DNA of 64,000 bases from Rhizobium sp. BK251 (GCF_004345245.1 NZ_SLUQ01000013.1:1-64000), one strand, 5' to 3'; positions 26,333 to 35,838 are shown, numbered from the stretch's first letter. Numbers and translations are program-made. Notes: generated by a model from the letters alone, not told the origin.

Positions 26333-29300
26333 CTATTCAGCCGCGAGGCGGATCACCTCGGCACCCTTGTGCTCGTGCTCCTCTTCCTTGTGCTGGATCA
26401 GCGGACGGTTGCGCGAGAGCTTGCGGATGATGACGTAGAACACCGGCGTCATGAAGATGCCGAAGAAGGTCACGCCGATCATGCCCGAGAACACCGCGAT
26501 GCCCATGGCCGCGCGCATTTCCGCGCCGGCGCCGGTGGACGTCACCAGCGGAACGACACCCATGATGAAGGCCATCGACGTCATCAAGATCGGACGCAGG
26601 CGCAGCCGGCTGGCCTCGACCGCCGCCTGGACCGGAGTTCGTCCCTCGAATTCCAGCTCTCGGGCGAATTCCACGATCAGGATCGCGTTCTTCGCCGACA
26701 GCCCCACCAGCACCATCAACCCGATCTGGGTGAAGATGTTGTTGTCGCCACCGGTGAACCACACGCCGACAAGCGCCGCGAACACACCCATCGGGACGAT
26801 CATGACGATCGCGAGCGGCAGGGCCAGGCTTTCATACTGGGCTGCCAGCACGAGGTAGACGAGCAGCAGTGCCAGCGGGAAGATGATGAAGCCCGAGCTG
26901 CCAGCCAGGATCTGCTGGTATGTCAGATCCGTCCACTCGAACGAGATGCCGGGCGGCAGGGTTTCATTGGCGATGCGCTCGACGGCTGCCTGTGCCTGGC
27001 CCGACGAAAAGCCGGGTGCAGGACCGCCGTTGATATCGGCGGCGAGGAAGCCGTTGTACCGGGTGGTGCGTTCCGGTCCCGTCGTCGGCTCGACCTTGAG
27101 CAGCGCCGAAAGCGGGATCATCTGACCGGACTGCGACTTCACCTTGAGCGCGCCGATATCGTCGGCATGGGCGCGGAACTTGGCGTCGGCCTGCACACGC
27201 ACGCTGTATGTGCGTCCGAAGGCGTTGAAGTCGTTCACATAGAGCGAGCCGAGATAGATCTGCAGCGTATCGAAGACATCCGTCACCGAGACGCCCAGCT
27301 GTTCGGCCTTGGAGCGATCAAGGTCCGCGTAGAGCTGCGGCACGTTGATCTGGTAGCTCGAGAAGAGACCGGCCAGCTCGGGCGCCTGGTAGGCCTTGGC
27401 GAGGAATGCCTTGTTGGCTTCGTCGAGGGCCTGATAGCCGAGGCCGGCGCGATCCTCGATCTGCATCTTGAAGCCGCCGGTCGTGCCGAGGCCCTGAACG
27501 GGCGGCGGCGGGAACATGGCGATGAAGGCATCCTGGATCGCAGCGAACTTCTGGTTCAGCTGCATGGCGATCGCGCCGCCCGACAGGTCGGGCGTCTTCC
27601 GCTCTTCAAAGGACTTGAGCTTCACGAAGACGATGCCGGCATTGGACGAGTTCGTGAAACCGTTGATCGACAGGCCCGGGAAGGCGATAGCGTGGTCGAC
27701 GCCCGGCTGCGCCATGGCGATTTCGCTCATGCGCTTGATCACGTCCTCGGTACGGTCGAGGTTTGCGGCATCCGGAAGCTGCGCGAAGCCGATCAGGTAC
27801 TGCTTGTCCTGGGCCGGAACGAAACCGCCGGGAACGACCTGGAACATGTAGTAAGTCGCACCGATCAAGGCGATGTAGACCACCATGACCAGGCTCTTCA
27901 GCGAAAGGATGCCGCCAACGCCGCGGCCGTAGCCCTCGGAGCCGCGGTGGAAGACCCAGTTGAAGCCGCGGAAGAACCAGCCGAGCGTGCGATCCATCAC
28001 CCGCGTCACCAGATCCTTCGGCTCATGCTGGCCCTTCAGCAGCAGAGCCGCCAGCGCCGGCGAAAGCGTCAGCGAGTTGAACGCGGAGATGACCGTCGAG
28101 ATGGCGATCGTCAGCGCGAACTGGCGGTAGAACTGGCCGGACAGGCCGGAGATGAAGGCGAGCGGCACGAACACAGCAACGAGCACCAGCGCGATCGCGA
28201 TGATCGGTCCGGACACTTCCCGCATGGCGCGATAGGTCGCATCCCTCGGACTGAGGCCGTTTTCGATATTTCGCTCCACGTTCTCCACCACCACGATCGC
28301 GTCGTCGACGACGATACCGATCGCGAGAACCAGGCCGAACAGGCTGAGCGCGTTGATCGAGAAGCCGAAGACGTACATCACGGCGAAGGTGCCGATGATG
28401 GAGACCGGAACGGCGATCAGCGGAATGATCGACGCACGCCACGTCTGCAGGAACAGGATGACGACGATGACGACGAGCGCGATGGCTTCGAGCAGCGTGT
28501 CGACGACCTTCTCGATCGAGGCACGCACGAACTGCGTCGTGTCATAGACGATCTCGTACTTCACGCCCTCTGGCATCGCCTTCTGCAGCTCGTTCATGGT
28601 CTTGACGACCTCGTCCGAGATGGTGATGGCGTTGGAGCCCGGCGCCTGGAAGACCGGCACCGCAACAGCGGCCTTGCCGTCCAGCAGCGAACGCAGCGAG
28701 TAGTCGGCAGCACCCAGTTCGACGCGGGCGACGTCGCGCAGACGCGTGATCTGGCCGTTGGCGCCACTCTTGACGATGATGTTGCCGAATTCCTCCGGCG
28801 TCTGCAGGCGGCCCTGGGCGTTGACGTTCAGCTGCACGTCGAGACCCGGAAGGTTCGGCGAAGCGCCGATGATGCCGGCAGCGGCCTGGACGTTCTGTTG
28901 GCGCACGGCATTGGCAATGTCGCTCGCCGCAAGGCCGCGCTCAGCCGCCTTCTGCGGATCCACCCAAACGCGCATGGAATAGTCGCCCGAGCCGAAGACC
29001 TGAACCTGCCCGACGCCCTCGATGCGGGCGAGCCTGTCCTTGACGTTCAGCGTGGCGTAGTTGCGCAGATAGGTGATGTCATAGCGATTGTCGGGCGAAA
29101 TCAGGTTCACGACCATCATCAGGTCGGGCGAGCTCTTGACCGTGGTTATGCCGAGATCGCGCACGTTCTGCGGCAGGCGCGGCTCGGCCTGGGACACGCG
29201 GTTCTGCACGAGCTGCTGCGCCTGGTCCGGATCGGTGCCGAGCTTGAAGGTGACCGTCAGCGTCAGCAGGCCGTCGGAAGTCGCCTGGCTGTTCATGTAG

Positions 29301-29533
29301 AGCATGCCGTCGACGCCGTTTATCTGCTCTTCGAGCGGGGTCGCGACGGTTTCGGCGATGACCTTCGGGTTGGCGCCGGGATATTGCGCCGTGACGACGA
29401 TCGAGGGCGGCACGACTTCCGGATATTCGGAAATCGGCAACAACCGCAGGCCGATCAGGCCCGCGACCAGGATCAGGACCGACAGCACGCCGGCGAAGAC
29501 TGGGCGGTCGACGAAAAATCTTGAGATGTTCAT
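26333..29533 (-). CDS. RND multidrug efflux permease (AcrB/MexF type)
   Basis: A 1066-residue inner-membrane proton-drug antiporter with twelve transmembrane helices and two large periplasmic loops. The N-terminus (FFVDRPVFAGVLSVLILVAG) and the TM4 proton-relay segment GIVVDDAIVVVENVERN near residue 405 are typical hydrophobe/amphiphile exporters. It works with the adaptor encoded upstream and needs a TolC-like outer-membrane channel, which is not in the window. A terminator hairpin lies between the adaptor gene and this gene, so its expression may be set lower than the adaptor's. Confidence 0.95.
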   Translation of the reverse strand: MNISRFFVDRPVFAGVLSVLILVAGLIGLRLLPISEYPEVVPPSIVVTAQYPGANPKVIAETVATPLEEQINGVDGMLYMNSQATSDGLLTLTVTFKLGTDPDQAQQLVQNRVSQAEPRLPQNVRDLGITTVKSSPDLMMVVNLISPDNRYDITYLRNYATLNVKDRLARIEGVGQVQVFGSGDYSMRVWVDPQKAAERGLAASDIANAVRQQNVQAAAGIIGASPNLPGLDVQLNVNAQGRLQTPEEFGNIIVKSGANGQITRLRDVARVELGAADYSLRSLLDGKAAVAVPVFQAPGSNAITISDEVVKTMNELQKAMPEGVKYEIVYDTTQFVRASIEKVVDTLLEAIALVVIVVILFLQTWRASIIPLIAVPVSIIGTFAVMYVFGFSINALSLFGLVLAIGIVVDDAIVVVENVERNIENGLSPRDATYRAMREVSGPIIAIALVLVAVFVPLAFISGLSGQFYRQFALTIAISTVISAFNSLTLSPALAALLLKGQHEPKDLVTRVMDRTLGWFFRGFNWVFHRGSEGYGRGVGGILSLKSLVMVVYIALIGATYYMFQVVPGGFVPAQDKQYLIGFAQLPDAANLDRTEDVIKRMSEIAMAQPGVDHAIAFPGLSINGFTNSSNAGIVFVKLKSFEERKTPDLSGGAIAMQLNQKFAAIQDAFIAMFPPPPVQGLGTTGGFKMQIEDRAGLGYQALDEANKAFLAKAYQAPELAGLFSSYQINVPQLYADLDRSKAEQLGVSVTDVFDTLQIYLGSLYVNDFNAFGRTYSVRVQADAKFRAHADDIGALKVKSQSGQMIPLSALLKVEPTTGPERTTRYNGFLAADINGGPAPGFSSGQAQAAVERIANETLPPGISFEWTDLTYQQILAGSSGFIIFPLALLLVYLVLAAQYESLALPLAIVMIVPMGVFAALVGVWFTGGDNNIFTQIGLMVLVGLSAKNAILIVEFARELEFEGRTPVQAAVEASRLRLRPILMTSMAFIMGVVPLVTSTGAGAEMRAAMGIAVFSGMIGVTFFGIFMTPVFYVIIRKLSRNRPLIQHKEEEHEHKGAEVIRLAAE

Positions 29534-29618
29534 GTCAAATCCCTCTCCGGGGTTGAACGATGGACGCAGAAACTAGGGCCGGCGGCGGATGGGCGTCGGA
29601 AGCATTGCGAAACGGATG

Positions 29619-29653
29619 AAAAAACGGCGGGCGGAGGATTCACTCCCGCCCGC
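29619..29653 (-). terminator. Terminator or attenuator between adaptor and RND permease genes
   Basis: On the minus strand GCGGGCGG and CCGCCCGC form a strong stem (GAG/CTC inner pairing around GTGAAT), followed by CGTTTTTTC. It stands 11 bp past the adaptor stop and 86 bp before the permease start, inside the presumed operon. Confidence 0.75.
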
Positions 29654-29663
29654 ACGGTCGGCA

Positions 29664-30848
29664 TTACTTTGCAGCGGCGACCTTGTCTTCGACCTGCGGC
29701 TGGACGAGCGCACCGGGGCGAACCCGCTGCAGGCCGTTGACAACGACACGATCGCCGGCGTTGAGGCCGCTATCGACGATCCTCATGCCATCGACCGTGT
29801 CACCGAGCTGGACCTGGCGGTAGGCGACCTTGTTGTCGGCATCGACGACGAAGACGAACTTCTTGTCCTGGTCGGTGCCGATCGCGCGCTCGCTGATGAC
29901 CAGCTTGCTCTCCGGCTTGGGCTGGCCCATCCGGACGCGAACGAACTGACCCGGCAGCAGATGGCCGTCCGGGTTGTCGAACACCGCGCGAACATGCACC
30001 GTGCCGCTTGCTGCATCCACCTCGTTGTCGACCAGCTGGAGGTTACCCTTGATCGGGGTACCCTCATCGGTCAGCGTGCCCACCTCGACAGGAATCTGCT
30101 CGAGCGGCGGGATGGCGGCATCCGTGCGCGGCAAGGCGGCAAGCGCCCGCGTGACCGATTCTTCGCTCGCATCGAAGCTTGCATAGATTGGGCTTACGGA
30201 GACGAGCGTCGTCAGCTCCTGGGAACCGGAGCCCGCGGCAACCAGGTTACCGACAGTCACTTCGATCTTGCTTGCGCGACCGTCGATCGGCGCAAGAACT
30301 TCGGTGTAATCCAAGTTCAGCTGCGCCGTCTGGAGCGCTGCCTCGGCGGCCTTGAGGTTGGCCTGGGCCTCGTCATAGGCGCTTACGCGCTGGTCGAAGT
30401 CGCTCTGCGGGATCGTGTGGTTGTCTACGAGTCGCTGACCGCGATCGACTTCGATCTTGGTCACGCTGACCCGCGCCTTTGCGGCGCCCACCTGCGCTTG
30501 AGCCTGATCGACGAGCGCCTGATAGGGAGCCGGGTCGATCGTGAACAGCGAACTGCCCTTCTTCACGAGGGCGCCTTCACGGAAATGTACGGACAGGATG
30601 GCACCGGCAACGCGAGGCCGCACTTCCACCCGGTCGATTGCCTCGAGCCGGCCCGAGAAATCTTCCCATGCCGTAATATCGTGCGGTTCGACGACAGAAA
30701 CCGTCACCGGCACAGCGGGAGCCTGTGCGGGAGCCGGCGCTGCGGTCGCACCGCGGGGTACATCCAGATAGATGGCCGCGGCGCCAATCGACGCAGCAAG
30801 GCCTATGCCGGTGCCCCATAGGGCCCAGCGCCTGTTTTTCGACGTCAT
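29664..30848 (-). CDS. RND efflux periplasmic adaptor (MexE/AcrA type)
   Basis: A 394-residue membrane fusion protein linking the RND permease to the outer-membrane channel. An N-terminal membrane or signal segment (about 10-28) is followed by Ala/Pro linker, the lipoyl half-motif (AGAILSVHFREGALVKKGSSLF), a coiled-coil hairpin from about 100 to 170, the second lipoyl half (APIDGRASKIEVTVGNLV) and beta-barrel and membrane-proximal domains. No lipobox Cys is seen. The gene is first of the pump pair and lies 47 bp after the hydrolase-like gene. Confidence 0.93.
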   Translation of the reverse strand: MTSKNRRWALWGTGIGLAASIGAAAIYLDVPRGATAAPAPAQAPAVPVTVSVVEPHDITAWEDFSGRLEAIDRVEVRPRVAGAILSVHFREGALVKKGSSLFTIDPAPYQALVDQAQAQVGAAKARVSVTKIEVDRGQRLVDNHTIPQSDFDQRVSAYDEAQANLKAAEAALQTAQLNLDYTEVLAPIDGRASKIEVTVGNLVAAGSGSQELTTLVSVSPIYASFDASEESVTRALAALPRTDAAIPPLEQIPVEVGTLTDEGTPIKGNLQLVDNEVDAASGTVHVRAVFDNPDGHLLPGQFVRVRMGQPKPESKLVISERAIGTDQDKKFVFVVDADNKVAYRQVQLGDTVDGMRIVDSGLNAGDRVVVNGLQRVRPGALVQPQVEDKVAAAK

Positions 30849-30895
30849 CCTATTCTCCTTGCGGCCTCAGGCCATAATCAATGTCGGTTGCAATC

Positions 30896-31708
30896 TCATG
30901 CGTGTCGCACACTCATCTCTTGAACGAAGCTTTCGAACTGGCGGGCTATTTCGCCTGGCCATTTCGGGCTGCTCTCGGATCGCCCGCCGTAAATCGACGG
31001 CCAGCCTGCCCCGGCGGGAAAGACGTGCTGGCGAACTGAAACTCCCGACTTCTTGAGCCGAGAGCCGTACTCGAACGCCTCATCGCGCAGCGGATCGTCC
31101 TCTGCCGTCAGGATGAGCGCCGGGGCAACCCCGGCGAGACGCGAACAGTAACAAGGGGCGGCATACGGGTGGCAGACGCCGCCGCTGAAGCCGAGATAAT
31201 GGTTCCAGCCTTCGCTCCAGCGCTGGCGCATGCCGACTTCGTCCGCGCGCCGGAAGGAGGTAGTGCCCATGAAGGGATCGAGGAGCGGCGAGATCAGGAG
31301 CTGCCCATCGAGCGAGCCCGGCATGAGGTCCCTCGCCTTCAGCGCGACGCCGGCCGCGATATTGCCGCCTGCCTCCTCGCCCGCGACGAACAGGAGCGAT
31401 TTCTTGCTCCCAAGATCCATGCGCTTGTTGCTGAGATAGGCCAGGATCGAATAGGCGCACTCGAGAACCTTGGGAAACGCGTTCTTCGAGCAGCTGCCGT
31501 AATCGGCGGCAACCACCACCGCTCCGGTACCGGCAAGGCTCATCGCCACCGGCCGGTCAGTCTCGGCATCCGTATCCAGGAACGCACCGCCGTGCAGGTA
31601 GAGCACCACAGGCGGCGCCTTGCTGCAATCCGCGCCGTGGTATACGCGTGCGGAAACGGGCCCGAGAGCCACCTTCTCCAGCATCACATCTTTCCACTGC
31701 ACGTTCAT
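30896..31708 (-). CDS. HSL-type alpha/beta hydrolase fold protein lacking catalytic Ser
   Basis: A 270-residue protein with the hormone-sensitive-lipase layout: oxyanion LYLHGGAF near residue 40, the elbow region and DDPLRDEAF near 213. Where active members have GDSAGG this one reads GEEAGG, so Glu stands in place of the nucleophile, and the usual C-terminal catalytic His is not seen (GAGWPSIYG instead). It is probably a non-catalytic or repurposed fold, for example a ligand binder. The start at 31708 has AAGGAGAT upstream. It shares direction with the RND genes and faces the LysR gene. Confidence 0.7.
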   Translation of the reverse strand: MNVQWKDVMLEKVALGPVSARVYHGADCSKAPPVVLYLHGGAFLDTDAETDRPVAMSLAGTGAVVVAADYGSCSKNAFPKVLECAYSILAYLSNKRMDLGSKKSLLFVAGEEAGGNIAAGVALKARDLMPGSLDGQLLISPLLDPFMGTTSFRRADEVGMRQRWSEGWNHYLGFSGGVCHPYAAPCYCSRLAGVAPALILTAEDDPLRDEAFEYGSRLKKSGVSVRQHVFPAGAGWPSIYGGRSESSPKWPGEIARQFESFVQEMSVRHA

Positions 31709-31783
31709 ACTTGATCTCCTTTCACACGCATCCATGGACGCGCAGAATGGCAGCTTGCAAAACTCCTCAAAAAGATATTGTTA

Positions 31784-31803
31784 TTCAATTCCGGGCATAA
31801 GTC
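31784..31803. promoter_or_regulatory. Possible LysR operator between hydrolase-like and LysR genes
   Basis: TTAT-N12-ATAA, close to the T-N11-A dyad bound by LysR-type regulators, lies in the 161-bp divergent intergenic region. Position and form fit a regulator that controls the hydrolase-RND genes as well as itself. Confidence 0.35.
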
Positions 31804-31869
31804 GCGCCAAAGCGATAACACTGTTCCGTATCTCGAATAATGTTGCGCCGCACATCGCGGGGAAAATTC

Positions 31870-32781
31870 ATGGACCAACTCTCAGCTATGCGCGTCTTCC
31901 TTCGCGTGGTCGAGACCGGTAACTTCACCCGTGCAGCCGATACATTGTCGATGCCGAAGGCGACGGTGACCAATCTCATCCAGGGCCTGGAGGCACATCT
32001 GCGCACCAAGCTCCTCAACCGCACGACACGCCGCGTCATGGTGACCACCGACGGCGCGCTCTACTACGAGCGAGCCGTTCAACTCCTCTCCGAGCTCGAC
32101 GAGCTGGACGGCAGCCTCTCCAATTCGCAGAGCCTGCCGACCGGCCGCCTGCGCGTGGAAATGTCCGGCGGCTTTGCCGACACCATCGTCGTGCCCGCAC
32201 TCTGCGATTTCTACGAACGCTATCCGGACATACGAGTCGACCTCGGCGTTGGCGACCGACCGGTCGACTACATCGCCGAAAACGTCGACTGCGCATTGCG
32301 CGCGGGAACGCCGAGCGATCAATCGCTGATCGCCCGCCGCATTTCGGAGATCAGCCTCATCACCTGCGCGGCGCCAGCCTACATCGAGAAATTCGGCGTG
32401 CCGCAGCGGCCGACGGAGCTGGAAACGGACCACTATGCCATCAGCTATTTCCGCGCACAGACCGGGCGCACCATACCCTTCGAATTCAAGAAGGACGACG
32501 AGAGCTTCGAGATCAATCCGCGCTACATCGTGTCCGTTAACGACATCCGGACCTACATGACGGCTGCGATGACGGGCCTCGGCATCGTCCAGGCGCCGGT
32601 GTTCATGATCCGCAATGAACTCGCAGACGGTCGGCTGGTTCGGGTGCTCGACGACTGGCACGTGGAAGCCATGCCCATTTACATCGTCTACCCGCCCAAC
32701 AGGCACCTCAGCAACAAGGTCCGCGTCTTCGTCGACTGGCTTGCAAAACTTCTGGCGGGCGCCCAGCTCAATCAGCAATAG
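31870..32781 (+). CDS. LysR-family transcriptional regulator
   Basis: A 303-residue regulator with an N-terminal winged helix-turn-helix (MRVFLRVVETGNFTRAADTL, then VTNLIQGLEAHL) and a C-terminal effector-binding domain of the CrgA/PecT subgroup. The ATG at 31870 gives the usual MDQLSAMRVF N-terminus. It is divergent from the hydrolase-like gene and the RND pump, an arrangement like mexT-mexEF, so it probably senses a pump substrate or aromatic inducer. A hairpin follows it. Confidence 0.9.
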   Translation: MDQLSAMRVFLRVVETGNFTRAADTLSMPKATVTNLIQGLEAHLRTKLLNRTTRRVMVTTDGALYYERAVQLLSELDELDGSLSNSQSLPTGRLRVEMSGGFADTIVVPALCDFYERYPDIRVDLGVGDRPVDYIAENVDCALRAGTPSDQSLIARRISEISLITCAAPAYIEKFGVPQRPTELETDHYAISYFRAQTGRTIPFEFKKDDESFEINPRYIVSVNDIRTYMTAAMTGLGIVQAPVFMIRNELADGRLVRVLDDWHVEAMPIYIVYPPNRHLSNKVRVFVDWLAKLLAGAQLNQQ

Positions 32782-32816
32782 GCAAGGCGTGAGGCGGCGC
32801 GATCGCCCGAAACGCA

Positions 32817-32854
32817 CTGCGGTCCGGGAGGCCAGGGAAACCTTCGGACCGCAG
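32817..32854. terminator. Hairpin after the LysR gene
   Basis: CTGCGGTCCG is mirrored exactly by CGGACCGCAG with an 18-nt loop that can pair further. There is no T-run on either side, so it may be a Rho-assisted stop or an RNA-stabilising hairpin rather than a classic terminator. Confidence 0.4.
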
Positions 32855-32921
32855 CTCGATACTTTGAATTGTGAGGTACTACGCCCGTCGAACCATCAGG
32901 GAAGCTGGTTCTTCAGGGATT

Positions 32922-33191
32922 TCAATTCCGGTTGGGTCCCTGGAAGTACTCACCCTCACCCCCGTTCCGGACATTTTTATGGCTGCCAAAGATGCTGTTG
33001 ACAGGCATGCGGTCAACATAGGTCCGGGTACGGCGCGGAGCCTGATACCTTTGCGTGTTGCTGTAGCGCTGGTAAGAATCTCTGCTGGCGCCCTGGTAGT
33101 AGTCGCCATCATTGGAAGCCAAAGCGGGGCTGACCGCTACGACTGCAGCGGCAATCAGTCCGCCCAGCGCTGAAATCGTATATCTGGACAT
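32922..33191 (-). CDS. Small secreted hypothetical protein with repeated YYQG-like motif
   Basis: An 89-residue protein with a signal peptide (hydrophobic residues about 7-24, cleavage after ALA). The mature part is rich in Tyr, Arg, Asn and Gln and begins with GDYYQGASR and ends with GEYFQGPNR, two near-copies of one motif. The ATG at 33191 follows GAGGAG by about 9 nt. No family is known to me; it may be an envelope or surface-associated protein. It stands alone between the LysR and adenine deaminase genes. Confidence 0.6.
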   Translation of the reverse strand: MSRYTISALGGLIAAAVVAVSPALASNDGDYYQGASRDSYQRYSNTQRYQAPRRTRTYVDRMPVNSIFGSHKNVRNGGEGEYFQGPNRN

Positions 33192-33385
33192 CTTCAACAC
33201 TCCTCGGAGTTTTCACATATCGCGCAGACAAGGCCTCACTACCCGTCGGCTGCTTACCTATCGAATGTAATAAGCTGCGCCCGACGAGATAATAGCCAGC
33301 GCCATGATAGCACTGTTCGAAAAGCATGAATAATTTCAAGTGAAATTGGCCGTGCCAGCCGATTCCAGGAGAGGAAGAGGCTCCG

Positions 33386-35188
33386 TCAGGCGCGTTCGAA
33401 AAGCGGCGCGATCTCCATTTCCGGGACCAGCACAAGGCCCTTGTCGGTGATGCGGATCTCGGGGATGACGGAAAGCGGGATAAGGTTGAAGCCCATATAG
33501 GCGATGGTGCATCCGGCCTTTTCCCACTCGACCTTCAGCTTTTTCACCTCTTCCGCGACCTCGTGCACGCGCTTGTCGGAGAGCAGCCCCGCGATCGGCA
33601 ACGGCACCATCGCCGTCACCTTGCCGTCCATGACGACGCAGACGCCGCCCTGGCTTGCCTCGATTGCATCGAGCGCCACCTGCATGTCGGCCTCGTTCGT
33701 GCCGGCGACGATAATGTTATGGCTGTCATGGCCGACTGAGGATGCAACAGCTCCCTTTTTTAGTCCGAAGCTGTTGAGAAGACCGTGCGCAACGTTGCCG
33801 GAGGACTTCCCATGGCGCTCGACGACGGTGACGAAGCACAAACCATGGCGATCGAAATGCGTCTGCCAGTCGTTTGCAGGCTCGAGCGTCAGCTTCACGT
33901 GGCCCAGGGTGATTCCGGGCAGCTCGGTCTTGATCGTATGGGCAATGACGGCCTCGGTCGGCAGTTCCGGGGTCAGCTTCAGGTTCCTGGGCAGCTTCAC
34001 CGTATGGTAAGCCGCTTCCGGATAGCGATAGGGCTTGGAAAGCGCTTCATCCAGCAGCGGCGTGATGCGGCGATCGTCGACGACGAGCTCGCCGCCATAC
34101 CATGTGGAAACGGGGCGGAGATCATCGGTCAACAGGACAAGGTCGGCGCGTCGGCCACCACCGAGGCCGCCGATCTCGCCTTCCATGCCGAAGCGCGTCG
34201 CGCCGTGCAGCGAGCCCATGGCCCAGGCCCGCTCCGGCTTTACGCCGGCTTCGACCGCCTCCCGCGTGACCCAATCGAGCCCGAAGAGCAGCAGGTCCTC
34301 GGCATCGCGGTCGTCCGTACAGACCGCGATGCGCTTATGCGAGGCGCCGAGTTCCGTAACCGTCTTGATGGCATGCGGCAGGCTGTGCCAGGGCGTCGTC
34401 GGCGGGCCACCGCGCAGGAAAAGCCAGATGCCCGCCTCGAGCAGGTCGTCGGCGATCTCGCGGTCGATCGCCTCGTGCGTGTCGGTCACCCCCGATGCCG
34501 CATAGGCTGCAACGAATTCGCGGCCATAGACGTGGCCGGAGACGGGGCGCCCGCGCTGCAGCGCCGCGGCGAGAATGGCATGGCTGCGCTCGTCGCCCAT
34601 CGCCACCTGCACGAAATCCATCTTCTCGCCGAGAGCGACGGCTTCCGGCCATTTGTCGAAAAGTGCCGCGATCTTGTCCGGCGTCAGGTCGCCGCCGGCC
34701 GTTTCCAGCGCCGCCGATGTCGCCGGCACGGTGCTCGGCACGGTCAGGAAGATCGAAAGCGGCGCCTGCCGCGCGTCCTCCAGCATGGCCTCGACGCCGG
34801 CGACGTCCATGACGTTGCCGATCTCATGGCTGTCGCAGAAGATCGTCGTCGTGCCGTTGAGAAGAGCCGCCTCCGCGTAGGCGCAGGCCGTGACCATGCT
34901 CGATTCGATATGGATATGCGGATCGACCAATCCCGGCGCGATTATGCCGCCGCGGGCTTCGTAGAGCTTGGCACTGCCGCCACGATAGCTTCCTGCGGGT
35001 TTGACGGCGGCGATGCGACCGCCGGAAATCCAGATCTCCCTGCCCTCGAGGATGCGTTCGGAATAGGTCGAAAGCGCTCGCGCACCCTGGATGACCAGGT
35101 CGGGCTCCCGGCGCGCCGAGGCGACATCGGCAAGCGTCCGCGTCATCGTGTAAAGGGGTTTGACGGAAAAGCGGGTCAGCCGTGTCAT
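33386..35188 (-). CDS. ade: Adenine deaminase
   Basis: A 600-residue amidohydrolase that converts adenine to hypoxanthine and ammonia. Metal-binding HIHIESS lies in the N-terminal third (about residue 90) and the second signature SVGHDSHNI near 480, both typical of bacterial Ade. The start at 35188 is preferred over 35209 because it leaves the upstream GST stop free and is preceded by GGAATTCC. It is the last gene of the minus-strand operon with the GST-like and Rieske proteins, and feeds the same purine pool as the guanine deaminase encoded 8 kb away. Confidence 0.93.
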   Translation of the reverse strand: MTRLTRFSVKPLYTMTRTLADVASARREPDLVIQGARALSTYSERILEGREIWISGGRIAAVKPAGSYRGGSAKLYEARGGIIAPGLVDPHIHIESSMVTACAYAEAALLNGTTTIFCDSHEIGNVMDVAGVEAMLEDARQAPLSIFLTVPSTVPATSAALETAGGDLTPDKIAALFDKWPEAVALGEKMDFVQVAMGDERSHAILAAALQRGRPVSGHVYGREFVAAYAASGVTDTHEAIDREIADDLLEAGIWLFLRGGPPTTPWHSLPHAIKTVTELGASHKRIAVCTDDRDAEDLLLFGLDWVTREAVEAGVKPERAWAMGSLHGATRFGMEGEIGGLGGGRRADLVLLTDDLRPVSTWYGGELVVDDRRITPLLDEALSKPYRYPEAAYHTVKLPRNLKLTPELPTEAVIAHTIKTELPGITLGHVKLTLEPANDWQTHFDRHGLCFVTVVERHGKSSGNVAHGLLNSFGLKKGAVASSVGHDSHNIIVAGTNEADMQVALDAIEASQGGVCVVMDGKVTAMVPLPIAGLLSDKRVHEVAEEVKKLKVEWEKAGCTIAYMGFNLIPLSVIPEIRITDKGLVLVPEMEIAPLFERA

Positions 35189-35205
35189 CGGAATTCCAAT
35201 CGAAA

Positions 35206-35838
35206 TCAATGATAGTCGGGGATGCCGGGCATCGTCTTGAAGCCCTTGAGCGAGCGGAAGCGACGGATCCAGCGGCGCAACGCCGGATACTCGTCGTGAT
35301 CGACACCATAGTCGCGACTGAGCGCAAAGCTAGGGAAGAGCGCAAGATCGGCAAGCGTCGCCGCGCTTCCCACGAACCATTCCGCGCCGTCGAACTGGCG
35401 CAGGGTCATATGGTCGTCCATGATGCGGAAGGCCTTGCGGGCGCCGGCGCGAAGCGCGGCCTCCTCGCCCGGCGTGTCAAAGAGTGCCTTCAGCCGTGCC
35501 GCGATCGCCGGGGCCAGCGCGGAGGCCGCAAATCCGAGCCATGTCGCCACCTGCCCGAATTTTCCGGCATCCTGTGGCAGCCATTCGCGCGCGGGGTCGT
35601 AGGCCTTGGCGAGATAGAGCAGCACCGCCTCCGTGCCGTAAAGCACGAGCTCGCCGTCCGTGACGACCGGCAGCGTTCCGAGCGGATTGAGTGCCAGCAT
35701 CGGCGGCTTCGTCTGTTCCTGCCCGGGAAACATGTCGACCGCGATCGTCTTGTATTCGACCTCGAGCATGGAGAGCAGCAGGCGCGCGCGATAAGAGCTT
35801 TCGTCGAGCTCGTAATTATACAGCGCGATCTCCGCCAT
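35206..35838 (-). CDS. GST-like protein (possible NdmE-type partner of a split oxygenase)
   Basis: A 210-residue glutathione-S-transferase fold: thioredoxin-like N-terminal domain with NPLGTLPVV (cis-Pro) near 51-59 and the YGTEAVLLYLA helix, then an all-helical C-terminal domain. Its ATG overlaps the stop of the Rieske gene (TGATG), so the two are made together. In Pseudomonas putida CBB5 the GST-like NdmE holds together the cluster-less oxygenase NdmC and the Rieske-bearing NdmD; by gene context I infer a similar scaffold role, but an ordinary GST function is possible. Confidence 0.8.
   Translation of the reverse strand: MAEIALYNYELDESSYRARLLLSMLEVEYKTIAVDMFPGQEQTKPPMLALNPLGTLPVVTDGELVLYGTEAVLLYLAKAYDPAREWLPQDAGKFGQVATWLGFAASALAPAIAARLKALFDTPGEEAALRAGARKAFRIMDDHMTLRQFDGAEWFVGSAATLADLALFPSFALSRDYGVDHDEYPALRRWIRRFRSLKGFKTMPGIPDYH

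Noticed and set aside
26297..29524. Open frame of over 1000 codons opposite the RND permease gene
   Set aside because: Codon-shadow of the permease gene, rich in His, Asp and Arg, with no recognisable domain. The minus strand encodes a clear RND protein.
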